From: Ructibacterium gallinarum
Lineage (GTDB): Bacteria > Bacillota > Clostridia > Monoglobales > Monoglobaceae
Direction of reading: 5' to 3'
NCBI RefSeq assembly: GCF_014982785.1
Contig: NZ_JADCKB010000027.1
Span: 1 to 35,823 of the forward strand
DNA length: 35,823 nt
This document shows, in pieces, positions 27,101-34,127 of this stretch. The first letter of the stretch is position 1, and each line of letters begins with the position of its first letter. The position numbers were made by a program, and so were the translations under genes. The notes beneath the pieces were generated by a model that was not told the origin of the DNA, did not search any database, and saw only the letters and a list, made by a program, of their open reading frames with translations.

Positions 27101-28100
27101 TATCATGTTCCAAATGCAGAATGCGTGGGCACCTGCCCTAGACAGAAATGTTCATGGATGGGAAACGTTGATGAGGGATCAAAATGGTTACTGGAATTTG
27201 CATAATGCCGAATCAGAGGACCAAACGTATCCTGTGACAAAAGAAAAATGGGAATATTTCAGAATCTTGTATGAAAAGGATGAAAATGGGGCATATCAGA
27301 CATCTTTCCTGGTGCAGGATGATAACGGCGTGTACCGGCCAAAAGCGGAAAAGGTTCCATTTAGCGGTGATCAAGTCGGGAAAATGGAGAATTTCTTTTT
27401 GAAACAGCAAACTTTGGGATGGACGACTGGAACGGCTGTCATTGATATTGCCAAATGGGATATGCTGCCGCTTGACGGGGCTTTGACATTGGCACCTGCC
27501 GTTTTAACAGCGGAATATGCGCCCGACATGGTAAAGGTGATTTTTACCCGTGATATGAATCCTGCATCTTTTGAAGGAAAGGTTTCGGCCTTCAATTCCT
27601 ATGGAGATCCTCTCAGCTTTAGTACGTCTTACAGCGAAGCTGACCGCACGCTGACCATAACCGGTGCTAACATCAGCAGTGTTGATTTTGCCAGTGGAAT
27701 TGCTTCGGCAGATGGCATGCCGTTTGAAAAAGCCACAGTGCAAAAGCCGGCAGAGTATATCGTTTCTGAATTGGGGATCACCAATGGAAAAGGCGGGGAA
27801 AATGTTTTGCAGATTGCGGGGCTTACTCAGGCAAACGGTAGTGTATCTATAGAAAACAACCGTGAAGAAGCCATGACCGTTACCTTAATCATTGCTTTAT
27901 ATGGAAAAGACAAACAGCTGAAACAGTTTGATTATCAAACCAAAACCATTGCGGGGCAAACCAAAGACTATTTAAACGACGCCGCCCTGGAAGCGATTAT
28001 ACCCGTTGAGGGAGATTTTATCCGTGTATATATTTGGAACGGAGAAATCACGGAGGCCGTTCCGCTTGCCAAACCGGTAAATTTGCCGTATAGCATATAG
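24114..28100 (+). CDS. Secreted repeat protein with three copies of a ~400-residue unit
   Basis: A 1328-residue exported protein of unknown function, starting at GTG 24114 with GGAGGG 7 bases upstream; residues 1-25 are a signal peptide ending in SISAA. After an SbsA/Big_5-like Ig domain (about 26-121), a unit of about 395-400 residues repeats. Each unit has a jelly-roll-like module (122-327, 522-722, 916-1122) followed by Ig-like domains with the motif ADGMP. The modules share FYTDL/F, a W..(I/M/F)R(M/L/I) strand, the K..(A/E).G.Y turn, and end in (I/V)(A/I)D(V/I)A(K/S)W. The C-terminus (about 1235-1328) is a small beta domain with IALYGKDKQLKQF and VYIWN, common at the ends of clostridial surface proteins. 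No catalytic motif was recognised. Binding or scaffolding of glycan is plausible, but inferred from context. Confidence 0.85.
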   Translation: MKRCLCLILGMLMVMLCIPISISAANVTPDIGENALVSAQMGKIVFTMDQPAEEGVLSNDSVVLQADGIQIPVAVEYTAGETEFTVRFGELPENAECILTLPSGIMVNGSQTLQFITKPMLHQTVIGPESNKTGNNASASFVEASGDDPAYIQMQGNFAAGGVDFALEAPIGKVAESFYTDLRIRIPSTSTETNCSIGLQIQNGYDINGGASGNWKWPVRYRAWDQDGIKWRLWADKFVSHEAEIDQWQDIRMVFNKNAEGYYQTDWYMKNADQDIYECITKNAETNISYEGIIKLKEMENMYLKMQEGKTGLGIADVAKWEIHWGGTEGLTPYVLKTAVNAQSVDIYMSRSLNENTVVPENIQVNGKTPGSVYYDETERKITVTSDEEIQRVYLSSLIAAADGMPAAEEEILVGAVLGIYSSVASGSEIPATQGQIVLTASDRLDPSTVTEDNVRFTKGDGSPVKGGYGLTILDDGKSLVLEYGDLEENQDYKIVVNNAVMSMDGKQSVGLQVNLKTQTAFHIQDIQSNPGNASTGGQGSISYVQAAGEDPDYLRLQVDFTSIGGSEAYLVSSQTYTKPFYTDFTVRIPDESEEITTNIGFQYKDAIPADGPNWRWPIRAKSPNGYAWNIYGDGSITTPITGDWQDMRLLFTKNEAGNYRMDWFVKNKGENKYSILAENEKPIPDSNELSGMTNLYLKLGEGKSAKAIADVASWQVYPLGNGGMNPKVIKAAYASEQAVLSVSRDLDESTVNSTNVLAYQGTERIPVQVDYDAENRQIILTGSNITRAKVTAAVLSADGMPFAADPSSLSVKEASIANGASVSPMLGEIDLFINGVLDTQTLTKDTVKLSTANGKPVCGGYVFQYEAASKKLKIQFGELDAGETYRLEVTDGLMSPDGDIMDIYTLNFTTKTPLFSQEIKENPSNYERKGPQEGDLIYTASSASSPAYLRMSTPLYGGQSGNLPDNALTLYKAIDESFYTDLILRVPEESTGNFNIMFQMQNAWAPALDRNVHGWETLMRDQNGYWNLHNAESEDQTYPVTKEKWEYFRILYEKDENGAYQTSFLVQDDNGVYRPKAEKVPFSGDQVGKMENFFLKQQTLGWTTGTAVIDIAKWDMLPLDGALTLAPAVLTAEYAPDMVKVIFTRDMNPASFEGKVSAFNSYGDPLSFSTSYSEADRTLTITGANISSVDFASGIASADGMPFEKATVQKPAEYIVSELGITNGKGGENVLQIAGLTQANGSVSIENNREEAMTVTLIIALYGKDKQLKQFDYQTKTIAGQTKDYLNDAALEAIIPVEGDFIRVYIWNGEITEAVPLAKPVNLPYSI
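24477..25094 (+). repeat. Repeat module copy 1 (protein residues 122-327)
   Basis: First of three diverged in-gene copies of a module of about 205 residues. Landmarks are FYTDLRIRIP (from residue 178), W-QDIRMVFNKNAEGYYQTDW, MYLKMQEGK and IADVAKWEI. The copies are similar in protein but not visibly identical in DNA, so the duplication is old. Confidence 0.75.
25677..26279 (+). repeat. Repeat module copy 2 (protein residues 522-722)
   Basis: Second copy, 400 residues after the first. Landmarks are FYTDFTVRIPDE (from residue 581), W-QDMRLLFTKNEAGNYRMDW, LYLKLGEGK and IADVASWQV. Confidence 0.75.
26859..27479 (+). repeat. Repeat module copy 3 (protein residues 916-1122)
   Basis: Third and most diverged in-gene copy, 394 residues after the second. 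Landmarks are FYTDLILRVPEES, W-EYFRILYEKDENGAYQTSF, FFLKQQTLGW and VIDIAKWDM. Confidence 0.7.
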
Positions 28101-28107
28101 CATCCGG

Positions 28108-28140
28108 CAGGAGACGGCGGGTCAATCCCGCTGTCTCCTG
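28108..28140 (+). other. Strong intercistronic hairpin without U-tract
   Basis: A 14-bp stem (28108-28121 with 28127-28140; CAGGAGACGGCGGG against CCCGCTGTCTCCTG, one G-U pair) with a 5-nt loop lies 7 bp after the preceding stop codon. No T-run follows on either strand, so it is not a standard terminator. It may protect the upstream mRNA end or set relative expression inside the operon. Confidence 0.6.
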
Positions 28141-28176
28141 GAGCTGTGAAAGATGCGGAAAGGAAGGGATCTTACA

Positions 28177-31100
28177 TTGAAAAAAACAGGCATCATTTTT
28201 TTGATAATTTTCAGTTTTTTGCTAACCTGCCTCAACATGAATCCAGCCTTTGGGGAATTGCTTATCAGTAATGGAAGCCAGGGTCTTGCTATGTATACGG
28301 AAGATGGAATATCATATCTGCGGTTAGAAACGGAACAAAAGGCCAGCGGGGATGAGAGCAAAGTGACAGAGCATATCAATACCTCAGGAACTTTTTATGT
28401 TGATTTGCAGCTTCGGATACCGGAAGAATCAACGGCAGCCCTCAGCGTATTTCTTCAGCTGCAGCATGCTACTACCACGAATGGCCAAGTTGACTGGATC
28501 ATGGTGGCACAAGCGAGAGATGGATCGTGGAGTATTAACAACAACGGGAAAGGCAGTATGGCCTTTCAGGTAATGGAAGGAATCATGCCTACCACATGGT
28601 ATACCATGCGGATCATTTTTGAAAAAGGGGAAGACGGGTACTATCATGTGATCTGGAACCGGCTGGTTTCGGGTATCTATCAGGAATTGGGAAGATTTGA
28701 CCTTTTGGACGGAAATGTAACGGCGATTGATTCTGATATCTATTTGAAACAGCAGGCAATGAGCGGAGATTTCGGAACAGGAGTGAAAGCGGTTTGTGAT
28801 ATTGCACAGTTTTCTGTAAAAAGCGGCGATCCGAGCGAGGACAACAGCCAGATCGAACAAGCTGTTGGTTCTATGGAACTTTTTGGCGATGTAAAAAGTG
28901 ATGCCAAACGGGATACCTATGCTTTGCTGTATGATCTTGGTATGATACAGATTTATGAAGACGGAACGGTCCGCGAGGAAGAGTATTTGACTCGTGGAAA
29001 TGAAGCCCTTGCCCTTTCTGTATTATACGGTCTGGATACGGCAAGCTATCAGGCCATGGATTCGCCGTATCAGGATATTCCGGCAACCGATCCGCAAAAA
29101 GGGGCGTGCCTTGCTGCGGAAGCAGCCGGCCTTTTGACCACCAATAATCCCGGAATGTTTGGCATAGCGGATCCGGTATCTTGGGAAGAGCTTATCACGC
29201 ATCTTTTAAATGTACTGGGGTATAAAGATATGCTGGACGATACAGACGCCGGCATACAGGAATATGTTTCACAAGCCAGAAAAATTGATTTGCTGCGTGG
29301 GGTGGATTTTCCTGCTGACGCCTCTGCTTTTGTAACACGTGGGGAGGCTGCCGCAATATTATCTAGTGCGATTCATATCGAGCCTATGAAAATGATTGCT
29401 ATGGGAGAGCAGAATCAATACCAAATTTTAAAGGATACCAACGCCCTTGAGGAAAATGCAAATATTTACCAAAAACGAGGGGTATTAGACGCCAATGCAA
29501 AAACAGGCCTGTTGGTATATGATCCTGGTCTGAAAGAGAATGAAGTCACCATTGATGGAGAAAGATATTCTGCCGGAAGCAGTAATGCCGCTGATTTTTT
29601 GGGGCAGGAAGTTCAGTTTTATTACCGTTATGATGAGGCGTCTGGAGTTCGTACGATTTTACATATCCAAACGGAAAAGCAGGTTAGAATCAAAGAATTT
29701 ACCAACCGGGATATTATACAAATCAGCAGTACAGAGATTCTTGTTCAGGAAGAAACCAGAACCAAGTCGTATCCTTACAGCAGTGCAACCCACATTGTTT
29801 ATAATTACAAATTGGCAGGGAGCATTGCTTCTTTGTCTCAGCTGATTGGAAATTTGGAAGAATTTAACGGAAGAATTATCTGGATCTGCAATAGTTCAGG
29901 AGCGGCTGACACACTCCTGATTGAACAGTATAAAAATATTATGCTGGACGGATATAACCGTGCGGAACAGATGTTATACAATCAGTATGGAGAAAATATG
30001 GTTTTGCCTGAAAACGAGGCAGACGTCTATTGCCAGAAAAGCAACGGAAAAGCCGCAAAACTGGATGATTTAAAAAGGGGAGATCTCCTTTCTGTTTTGG
30101 TAAGCCGGCCCAATGCAAACGGGAAACAGATTGTTACCATCATACAGAATACGGAAAGTGTCAGCGGAGCGGAGGTAGAAAGCCTGCAGGGAGACGGAAA
30201 TAATCAGACGATTAAGCTGAATGGAAGACTGTATTATATCGCACCGGAACTGCGGTCCGCAGCCCGGCCTGCAATGTCCCCTAATGATGAAGATACGGAT
30301 GAAATGCGGCAGAAGGCAAGCCAATGGGCATACAGCGCTGGAACGGCGGCAGAATTTTTATTGGATGCAATGGGAAATGTTGCCGGCATTCGCAATCGTA
30401 TTGTTACAGAAATTGGATTCATTGTCAAAATGGCAAAACGTGATGATGGGTTTGGAGTATACAATACAAAATTAAAGATATTTACTTCAGACGGCGATAT
30501 GTTTGAAGGCAGTCTCAAAGACCGTATTATCATTGACGGAGTGCGCTATCAGGATTTGTCAAAGGCCAGCCAATATCTTGCAGATATCAAGGCGGCTTCT
30601 ACGGTTATCCGCTTTCGGCGCACGCCGGAAGGAAAAATCAGTTTGATGGATACATACCAAACGCAGACAGGAGGAACCAATGATTGTCTGGTTCGGCTGA
30701 TCAGCGGCAAACATGATTGGATGCGGCAAAGTTTAAGTGTTATGGGGAATAAAATAGCGATTGTCGGCGCCTATAATTTTTTGATTCCGCATGTTGGATC
30801 ATCTTTATATGAGGATGATACCATGTTCCAAAACAAGAAATTGGAAGACTATTTGATGTATGATGCGTATTCTTCCACGGGCTCTGGGGTGGTTATGGAT
30901 CAGAACGCCGTTGTCAGCGGAATCGGTGCAGCAGATATTTTGGTGCAGTATTATAGAAACAGCGATCCGCAATGGGACACCTTCTTGATCAAAGATGTAA
31001 TGCATGGGATTGATGAAAACGGTGAGGAAACCACAATGATTACCGCTTTTGTCAACGGCGGCGGAGAACAGAGTTATCAGCTTGGAAAAGATGTGAATTA

Positions 31101-31536
31101 TAATTACAAACTGGCTCCCTTGCTGGAGCGGGGTGTGATAATCAATCCGGCTTATAACGCCAAAGGCGAGATTATGGACAATATCGGCAGACTCTACAAT
31201 GGTGCCGGAAGCTATGCGCTGGTCAACAGCAAAGGGGAAGCTATCACCCAAGCCGCAGATGGAAGTGAAATTTCCAGCAACCTGAACAACACGGATAGTA
31301 CCGGCGATTTAGAATATCGGAATATTTTAGGCGATATTATTCAGATGATGGATCAGCATCTGGTGATTCGGCTGACCAATGGAAACTATGAGGTCATTAA
31401 TATTGGAACTGCTCCCGTATTTGTGGTCGATGAGAAGAATATTTATGCGGGAACGATCGGAGATTTAGCAAAGGGCAAGAGAATTTTTGTAACCATGGGA
31501 AAATCGCAGGTCAAAATGCTGGTGATTTATGAATAA
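28177..31536 (+). CDS. Secreted protein with repeat module, degenerate SLH repeats and a large unassigned C-terminal region
   Basis: A 1119-residue exported protein. I place the start at TTG 28177, 7 bases after AGGAAGGGA, which gives a clean signal peptide (cleavage near residue 26, PAFG); in-frame ATG 28153 adds eight residues but lacks a good site. Residues 27-214 are a fourth copy of the module found three times in the preceding protein (FYVDLQLRIPEES, FEKGEDGYY, IYLKQQ, VCDIAQFSV). Residues about 233-405 look like three degenerate SLH repeats (MELFGDVKSD, YLTRGNEALAL, FVTRGEAAAIL), expected to bind secondary cell-wall polymer. Residues about 406-1119 are beta-rich with recurring short motifs (LKRGDLLSVLV, LAKGKRIFVT) and match no family I recognise. 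It sits between the repeat protein and the SLH protein, suggesting a shared assembly. Confidence 0.85.
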   Translation: MKKTGIIFLIIFSFLLTCLNMNPAFGELLISNGSQGLAMYTEDGISYLRLETEQKASGDESKVTEHINTSGTFYVDLQLRIPEESTAALSVFLQLQHATTTNGQVDWIMVAQARDGSWSINNNGKGSMAFQVMEGIMPTTWYTMRIIFEKGEDGYYHVIWNRLVSGIYQELGRFDLLDGNVTAIDSDIYLKQQAMSGDFGTGVKAVCDIAQFSVKSGDPSEDNSQIEQAVGSMELFGDVKSDAKRDTYALLYDLGMIQIYEDGTVREEEYLTRGNEALALSVLYGLDTASYQAMDSPYQDIPATDPQKGACLAAEAAGLLTTNNPGMFGIADPVSWEELITHLLNVLGYKDMLDDTDAGIQEYVSQARKIDLLRGVDFPADASAFVTRGEAAAILSSAIHIEPMKMIAMGEQNQYQILKDTNALEENANIYQKRGVLDANAKTGLLVYDPGLKENEVTIDGERYSAGSSNAADFLGQEVQFYYRYDEASGVRTILHIQTEKQVRIKEFTNRDIIQISSTEILVQEETRTKSYPYSSATHIVYNYKLAGSIASLSQLIGNLEEFNGRIIWICNSSGAADTLLIEQYKNIMLDGYNRAEQMLYNQYGENMVLPENEADVYCQKSNGKAAKLDDLKRGDLLSVLVSRPNANGKQIVTIIQNTESVSGAEVESLQGDGNNQTIKLNGRLYYIAPELRSAARPAMSPNDEDTDEMRQKASQWAYSAGTAAEFLLDAMGNVAGIRNRIVTEIGFIVKMAKRDDGFGVYNTKLKIFTSDGDMFEGSLKDRIIIDGVRYQDLSKASQYLADIKAASTVIRFRRTPEGKISLMDTYQTQTGGTNDCLVRLISGKHDWMRQSLSVMGNKIAIVGAYNFLIPHVGSSLYEDDTMFQNKKLEDYLMYDAYSSTGSGVVMDQNAVVSGIGAADILVQYYRNSDPQWDTFLIKDVMHGIDENGEETTMITAFVNGGGEQSYQLGKDVNYNYKLAPLLERGVIINPAYNAKGEIMDNIGRLYNGAGSYALVNSKGEAITQAADGSEISSNLNNTDSTGDLEYRNILGDIIQMMDQHLVIRLTNGNYEVINIGTAPVFVVDEKNIYAGTIGDLAKGKRIFVTMGKSQVKMLVIYE
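28255..28818 (+). repeat. Repeat module copy 4, in the neighbouring gene
   Basis: Copy of the same module at residues 27-214 of the next protein, directly after its signal peptide. It keeps the FY-DL, W---R--F-K---GYY, (M/I)YLKQ and D-I-A landmarks in the same order and spacing as copies 1-3. Shared modules in adjacent genes point to duplication within the locus. Confidence 0.65.
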
Positions 31537-31548
31537 GGAGAGAGTTTG

Positions 31549-33432
31549 ATGAAAAAGCTTACTATGATTGTGACAATATTAGGTATTTGTCTGTTTTTTT
31601 CACTGACTGTATTTGGACAGGAGCCTGCGGCCAATTTTGAATTGATAAACTGGCAGCCAGATCAATATAATTTTGTTTCAGTAAGCGGACGCGGCAATGC
31701 GAACTGTCCGGAAGATGAAGCATCGTTGGTGATTTATCATCAAGAAACAAAAGAAGTTGTCTTTGCAGATCAACAGACGGTCGAGCCAGGAAAAAATTTT
31801 CAGTTTCATATTATGCCGATTACCGAAACGTTCCCGGAAGGTGTCTATGTGGTTCGTGTAAGCGGCGCCCTGTTGGGGACAGTAGTCAAAAACTTTTATC
31901 TTGCAGACAAAGACCGTGCGGCTGATATTTTGCAGCAGCTGGCTGAAACATCAGAAAGCCAGATGGATGTACTGCTTGCAACAAAAGCAGAGGACGGCCT
32001 GACTTATGGGGAGATTTTAGGCATAGATATGGAATCCTATGGGAAACTGGAAGATAAAAATATCTTATTTTCGCTGCTGGCAGAAGGAAATAAAGATTAT
32101 ATGCTGCCCGATGCGCCCGCACAGGAAGAAATCGATATGGCTATGAGCAAGTTAAAAAAACTTTATCAGGACGCCTATGCGATACAAAGCTGGCAAAATT
32201 CCCGTGGGGACGGGGAAGCACGGGCTTGGTGGATGACAGCGAACCAAACCAGCGTTTATGGCAGTGCCGCCTATGATCCCCGGTATGATCTGGACGGTGA
32301 AACCGACCCGCTGTCAGCGGCGGAGGATTTGAAAATGTCCTTGCAGAAGCGTGCGGCAGCACATCAGATTTTGGTTGATATGTGCAGTGCGGACGTTTCG
32401 GATAACGGCAGACGGGAAAAAGCATTTGCGGAAATTCTTTCTCAATTTCAAAATATAGATCAGCAGGGATATCTCACATGGAAGGCAGAAAGCTGGGAAA
32501 CGCAAACCCTGACGGATTATTATCTGAGCGGGATCCGCAATCAGATCGTTGAAGGGCAGATTTTGGCAGCGGTGACAGGGCTGCCGCAGGGGTATGGCAT
32601 GGAGCTTTTGGAGAATCCTCTGCTTTTTAATAAGCTAACAAAGTACAGCGTCCTTTCCGAAAGCAAAAAAGCCGCTGTCCTTTCCGCAGTCTGGGGAAAA
32701 GAATATGATAATTTGGAAAGTTTTATTTCCGCCGTAGAACAAAATGCCCAAAAGCAAAATCAGGGAGACGGCATATCCGGCGGAGGTACCGGAACCGGCG
32801 GCGGATCCGGTGGCAGAGGCGGTTTGACAGGAATCGGATCGGGAAACGGCGCTGTGATCACCACGGACGGTGGACAAAATCAAGAGACCAGCCAGCATTT
32901 TAATGATCTTGACAGTGTTGCATGGGCTGTTCCGGCGATTGAGGCTTTGTATGCCAAAGGTGTTGTTCAGGGATACGGCAACGGGGATTTTAAACCAAAT
33001 TATGAAATCACTCGTGCGGAATTTGTCAAAATGTTAATGGAAGCGTTTGGATTGACCAATGACAATTCGGTATGCGACTTTCAGGACGTTGCCCCGGATG
33101 CCTGGTATTATGCATATGTGGCTTCTGCGGTACAGGCTGGCTTGGTAAATGGTGTAGGAGACGGACTTTTTGAACCGGAACGCACCATTACCCGAGAGGA
33201 AATATCTGCTGTGCTGTATCGTACTGCCGCAGTTTCCGGAAGAGAGATTCCGAGACAAACCGAATTGCATTTTTCTGACAGTGATGATATTGCTGAGTAT
33301 GCCCGGGAGGCAGTGGCTTCTTTGACAGAAACAGGCATTATCAACGGAATGGGAGATGGTACCTTTGCACCACAGGAACCGGCTACCCGTGCGCAGGCGG
33401 CAAAGTTGATTTATGGATTGCTGCAAAAATAG
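31549..33432 (+). CDS. SLH-anchored surface protein
   Basis: A 627-residue exported protein. The signal peptide is about residues 1-21; the start is ATG 31549, 5 bases after AAGGAGAG (an in-frame TTG at 31546 adjoins it). Residues about 22-125 look like an Ig/beta-sandwich domain (FVSVSGRG, FPEGVYVVRVSG). Residues about 126-400 are helical and unassigned, and a Gly-rich flexible linker follows (near 410-430). Three canonical SLH repeats fill residues 450-627 with ITRAEFVKML, ITREEISAVL and ATRAQAAKLI, the motif type that binds pyruvylated cell-wall polymer. The protein should sit non-covalently in the wall with its N-terminus outward. It follows the preceding gene by 12 bp and is probably co-transcribed and functionally linked. 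Confidence 0.9.
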   Translation: MKKLTMIVTILGICLFFSLTVFGQEPAANFELINWQPDQYNFVSVSGRGNANCPEDEASLVIYHQETKEVVFADQQTVEPGKNFQFHIMPITETFPEGVYVVRVSGALLGTVVKNFYLADKDRAADILQQLAETSESQMDVLLATKAEDGLTYGEILGIDMESYGKLEDKNILFSLLAEGNKDYMLPDAPAQEEIDMAMSKLKKLYQDAYAIQSWQNSRGDGEARAWWMTANQTSVYGSAAYDPRYDLDGETDPLSAAEDLKMSLQKRAAAHQILVDMCSADVSDNGRREKAFAEILSQFQNIDQQGYLTWKAESWETQTLTDYYLSGIRNQIVEGQILAAVTGLPQGYGMELLENPLLFNKLTKYSVLSESKKAAVLSAVWGKEYDNLESFISAVEQNAQKQNQGDGISGGGTGTGGGSGGRGGLTGIGSGNGAVITTDGGQNQETSQHFNDLDSVAWAVPAIEALYAKGVVQGYGNGDFKPNYEITRAEFVKMLMEAFGLTNDNSVCDFQDVAPDAWYYAYVASAVQAGLVNGVGDGLFEPERTITREEISAVLYRTAAVSGREIPRQTELHFSDSDDIAEYAREAVASLTETGIINGMGDGTFAPQEPATRAQAAKLIYGLLQK

Positions 33433-33460
33433 GATAACGAAGGCATTTTGCTGATATTTG

Positions 33461-33520
33461 AGAGAAAAACAGGCTCTGTGTTGGTTTTGATTTACAGCGG
33501 AAATCAAGACGCACAGAGCC
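33461..33520 (-). terminator. Minus-strand hairpin with T-run
   Basis: A two-part stem (33472-33480 with 33512-33520, and 33487-33493 with 33501-33507) is followed on the minus strand by TGTTTTTCTCT. On the plus strand there is no T-run. No minus-strand gene is seen to its right before the IS3 fragment at 35.7 kb, so it may only block antisense read-through. Confidence 0.45.
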
Positions 33521-33594
33521 ATAAAATTGGCCATACGGGCAAAGAAAACGGTAACAGCCCATGAGCAGAGAACAATCGGAGGAGAGGCTTATGA

Positions 33595-33900
33595 AGAACT
33601 GCAGAAGAAGCATCAAGCATTCGTTTTCAGGATCAGGACGGGAAACAACTTTTGGGTCAGCTTGCTTCGGAAACTCAAATCATCACTGCGTATATCGATG
33701 AGGAGATTTCCGGTCACTTGATTGCATGTGCTTATCGGCAAAAAAGGTTGGTGGGCTTTTTCACGACAGAAGTACATCAGGGAAGTAGTGTGATTTTTCA
33801 TATTCCGGAGCAAGCGGATGAGGTGTGTTTTTTCCTGTGGGATGCAGAAATCAAAATGCTTCCTTTGCAGAATAAAATTACTTTTTTGCGCAGTACATAG
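33595..33900 (+). pseudogene. Orphan C-terminal domain remnant of a surface protein
   Basis: An open frame from the base after TGA 33592-33594 to TAG 33900 encodes about 101 residues resembling the C-terminal beta domain of the 1328-residue protein: LIACAYRQKRLVGFF and CFFLWDAEIKMLPL match IALYGKDKQLKQF and VYIWNGEI in order and spacing. There is no signal peptide and no good start codon in this frame. A strong GGAGGAGAGG (33579-33588) and ATG 33591 exist but in another frame, which stops after 36 codons. This looks like a deleted or frameshifted gene of the same kind, still inside the unit ahead of its terminator. A short real protein from TTG 33652 is less likely because no ribosome binding site precedes it. 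Confidence 0.45.
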
Positions 33901-33918
33901 GGGACATGAAAAATAGGG

Positions 33919-33954
33919 GAGGGTGTTTGCAGCCAGCAGGCACCGCTCTTTTTT
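33919..33954 (+). terminator. Terminator of the surface-protein unit
   Basis: Stem GAG-GGTGTTTGC (33919-33930) pairs with GCAGGCACC-g-CTC (33936-33948) through two G-U pairs and one bulge, with loop AGCCA, followed by six T. It is the first convincing plus-strand terminator after 11.85 kb and would end the transcript that starts near 15.37 kb. Confidence 0.75.
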
Positions 33955-33991
33955 GATATTAAAATATAAAAACAGATACAAACAAAGTGCG

Positions 33992-34020
33992 TTGACATGA
34001 AATATTTTTTATGCTATGTT
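33992..34020 (+). promoter_or_regulatory. Promoter of the Y-family polymerase gene
   Basis: -35 TTGACA (33992-33997), 17-bp spacer, -10 TATGTT (34015-34020). The leader of about 100 nt has no small open frame that I would support. I looked for a LexA/SOS box of the Firmicutes type and saw none that is convincing. Confidence 0.6.
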
Positions 34021-34127
34021 AAAATATATGTAAGATAAAAATGAGGTTTATTTCATCTGATTCGTGGAACACTAAAAGAAATCGAAAGATATTTTTATAA
34101 CAAAAGTGGTGATAAGACAGATTGCGT

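Noticed and set aside
24477-28818. CRISPR or tandem DNA repeats
   Set aside because: Repetition is visible only at the protein level; the DNA copies are diverged and far apart, with no short regularly spaced repeats.
33591-33701. 36-codon open frame with a strong ribosome binding site
   Set aside because: Its translation has no recognisable features, while the overlapping other frame matches a surface-protein domain; I treat it as part of a broken gene.
34021-34127. LexA/SOS box before the polymerase gene
   Set aside because: No GAAC-N4-GTTC-like palindrome with acceptable fit was found; GAACACTAAAAG is only a half-site.
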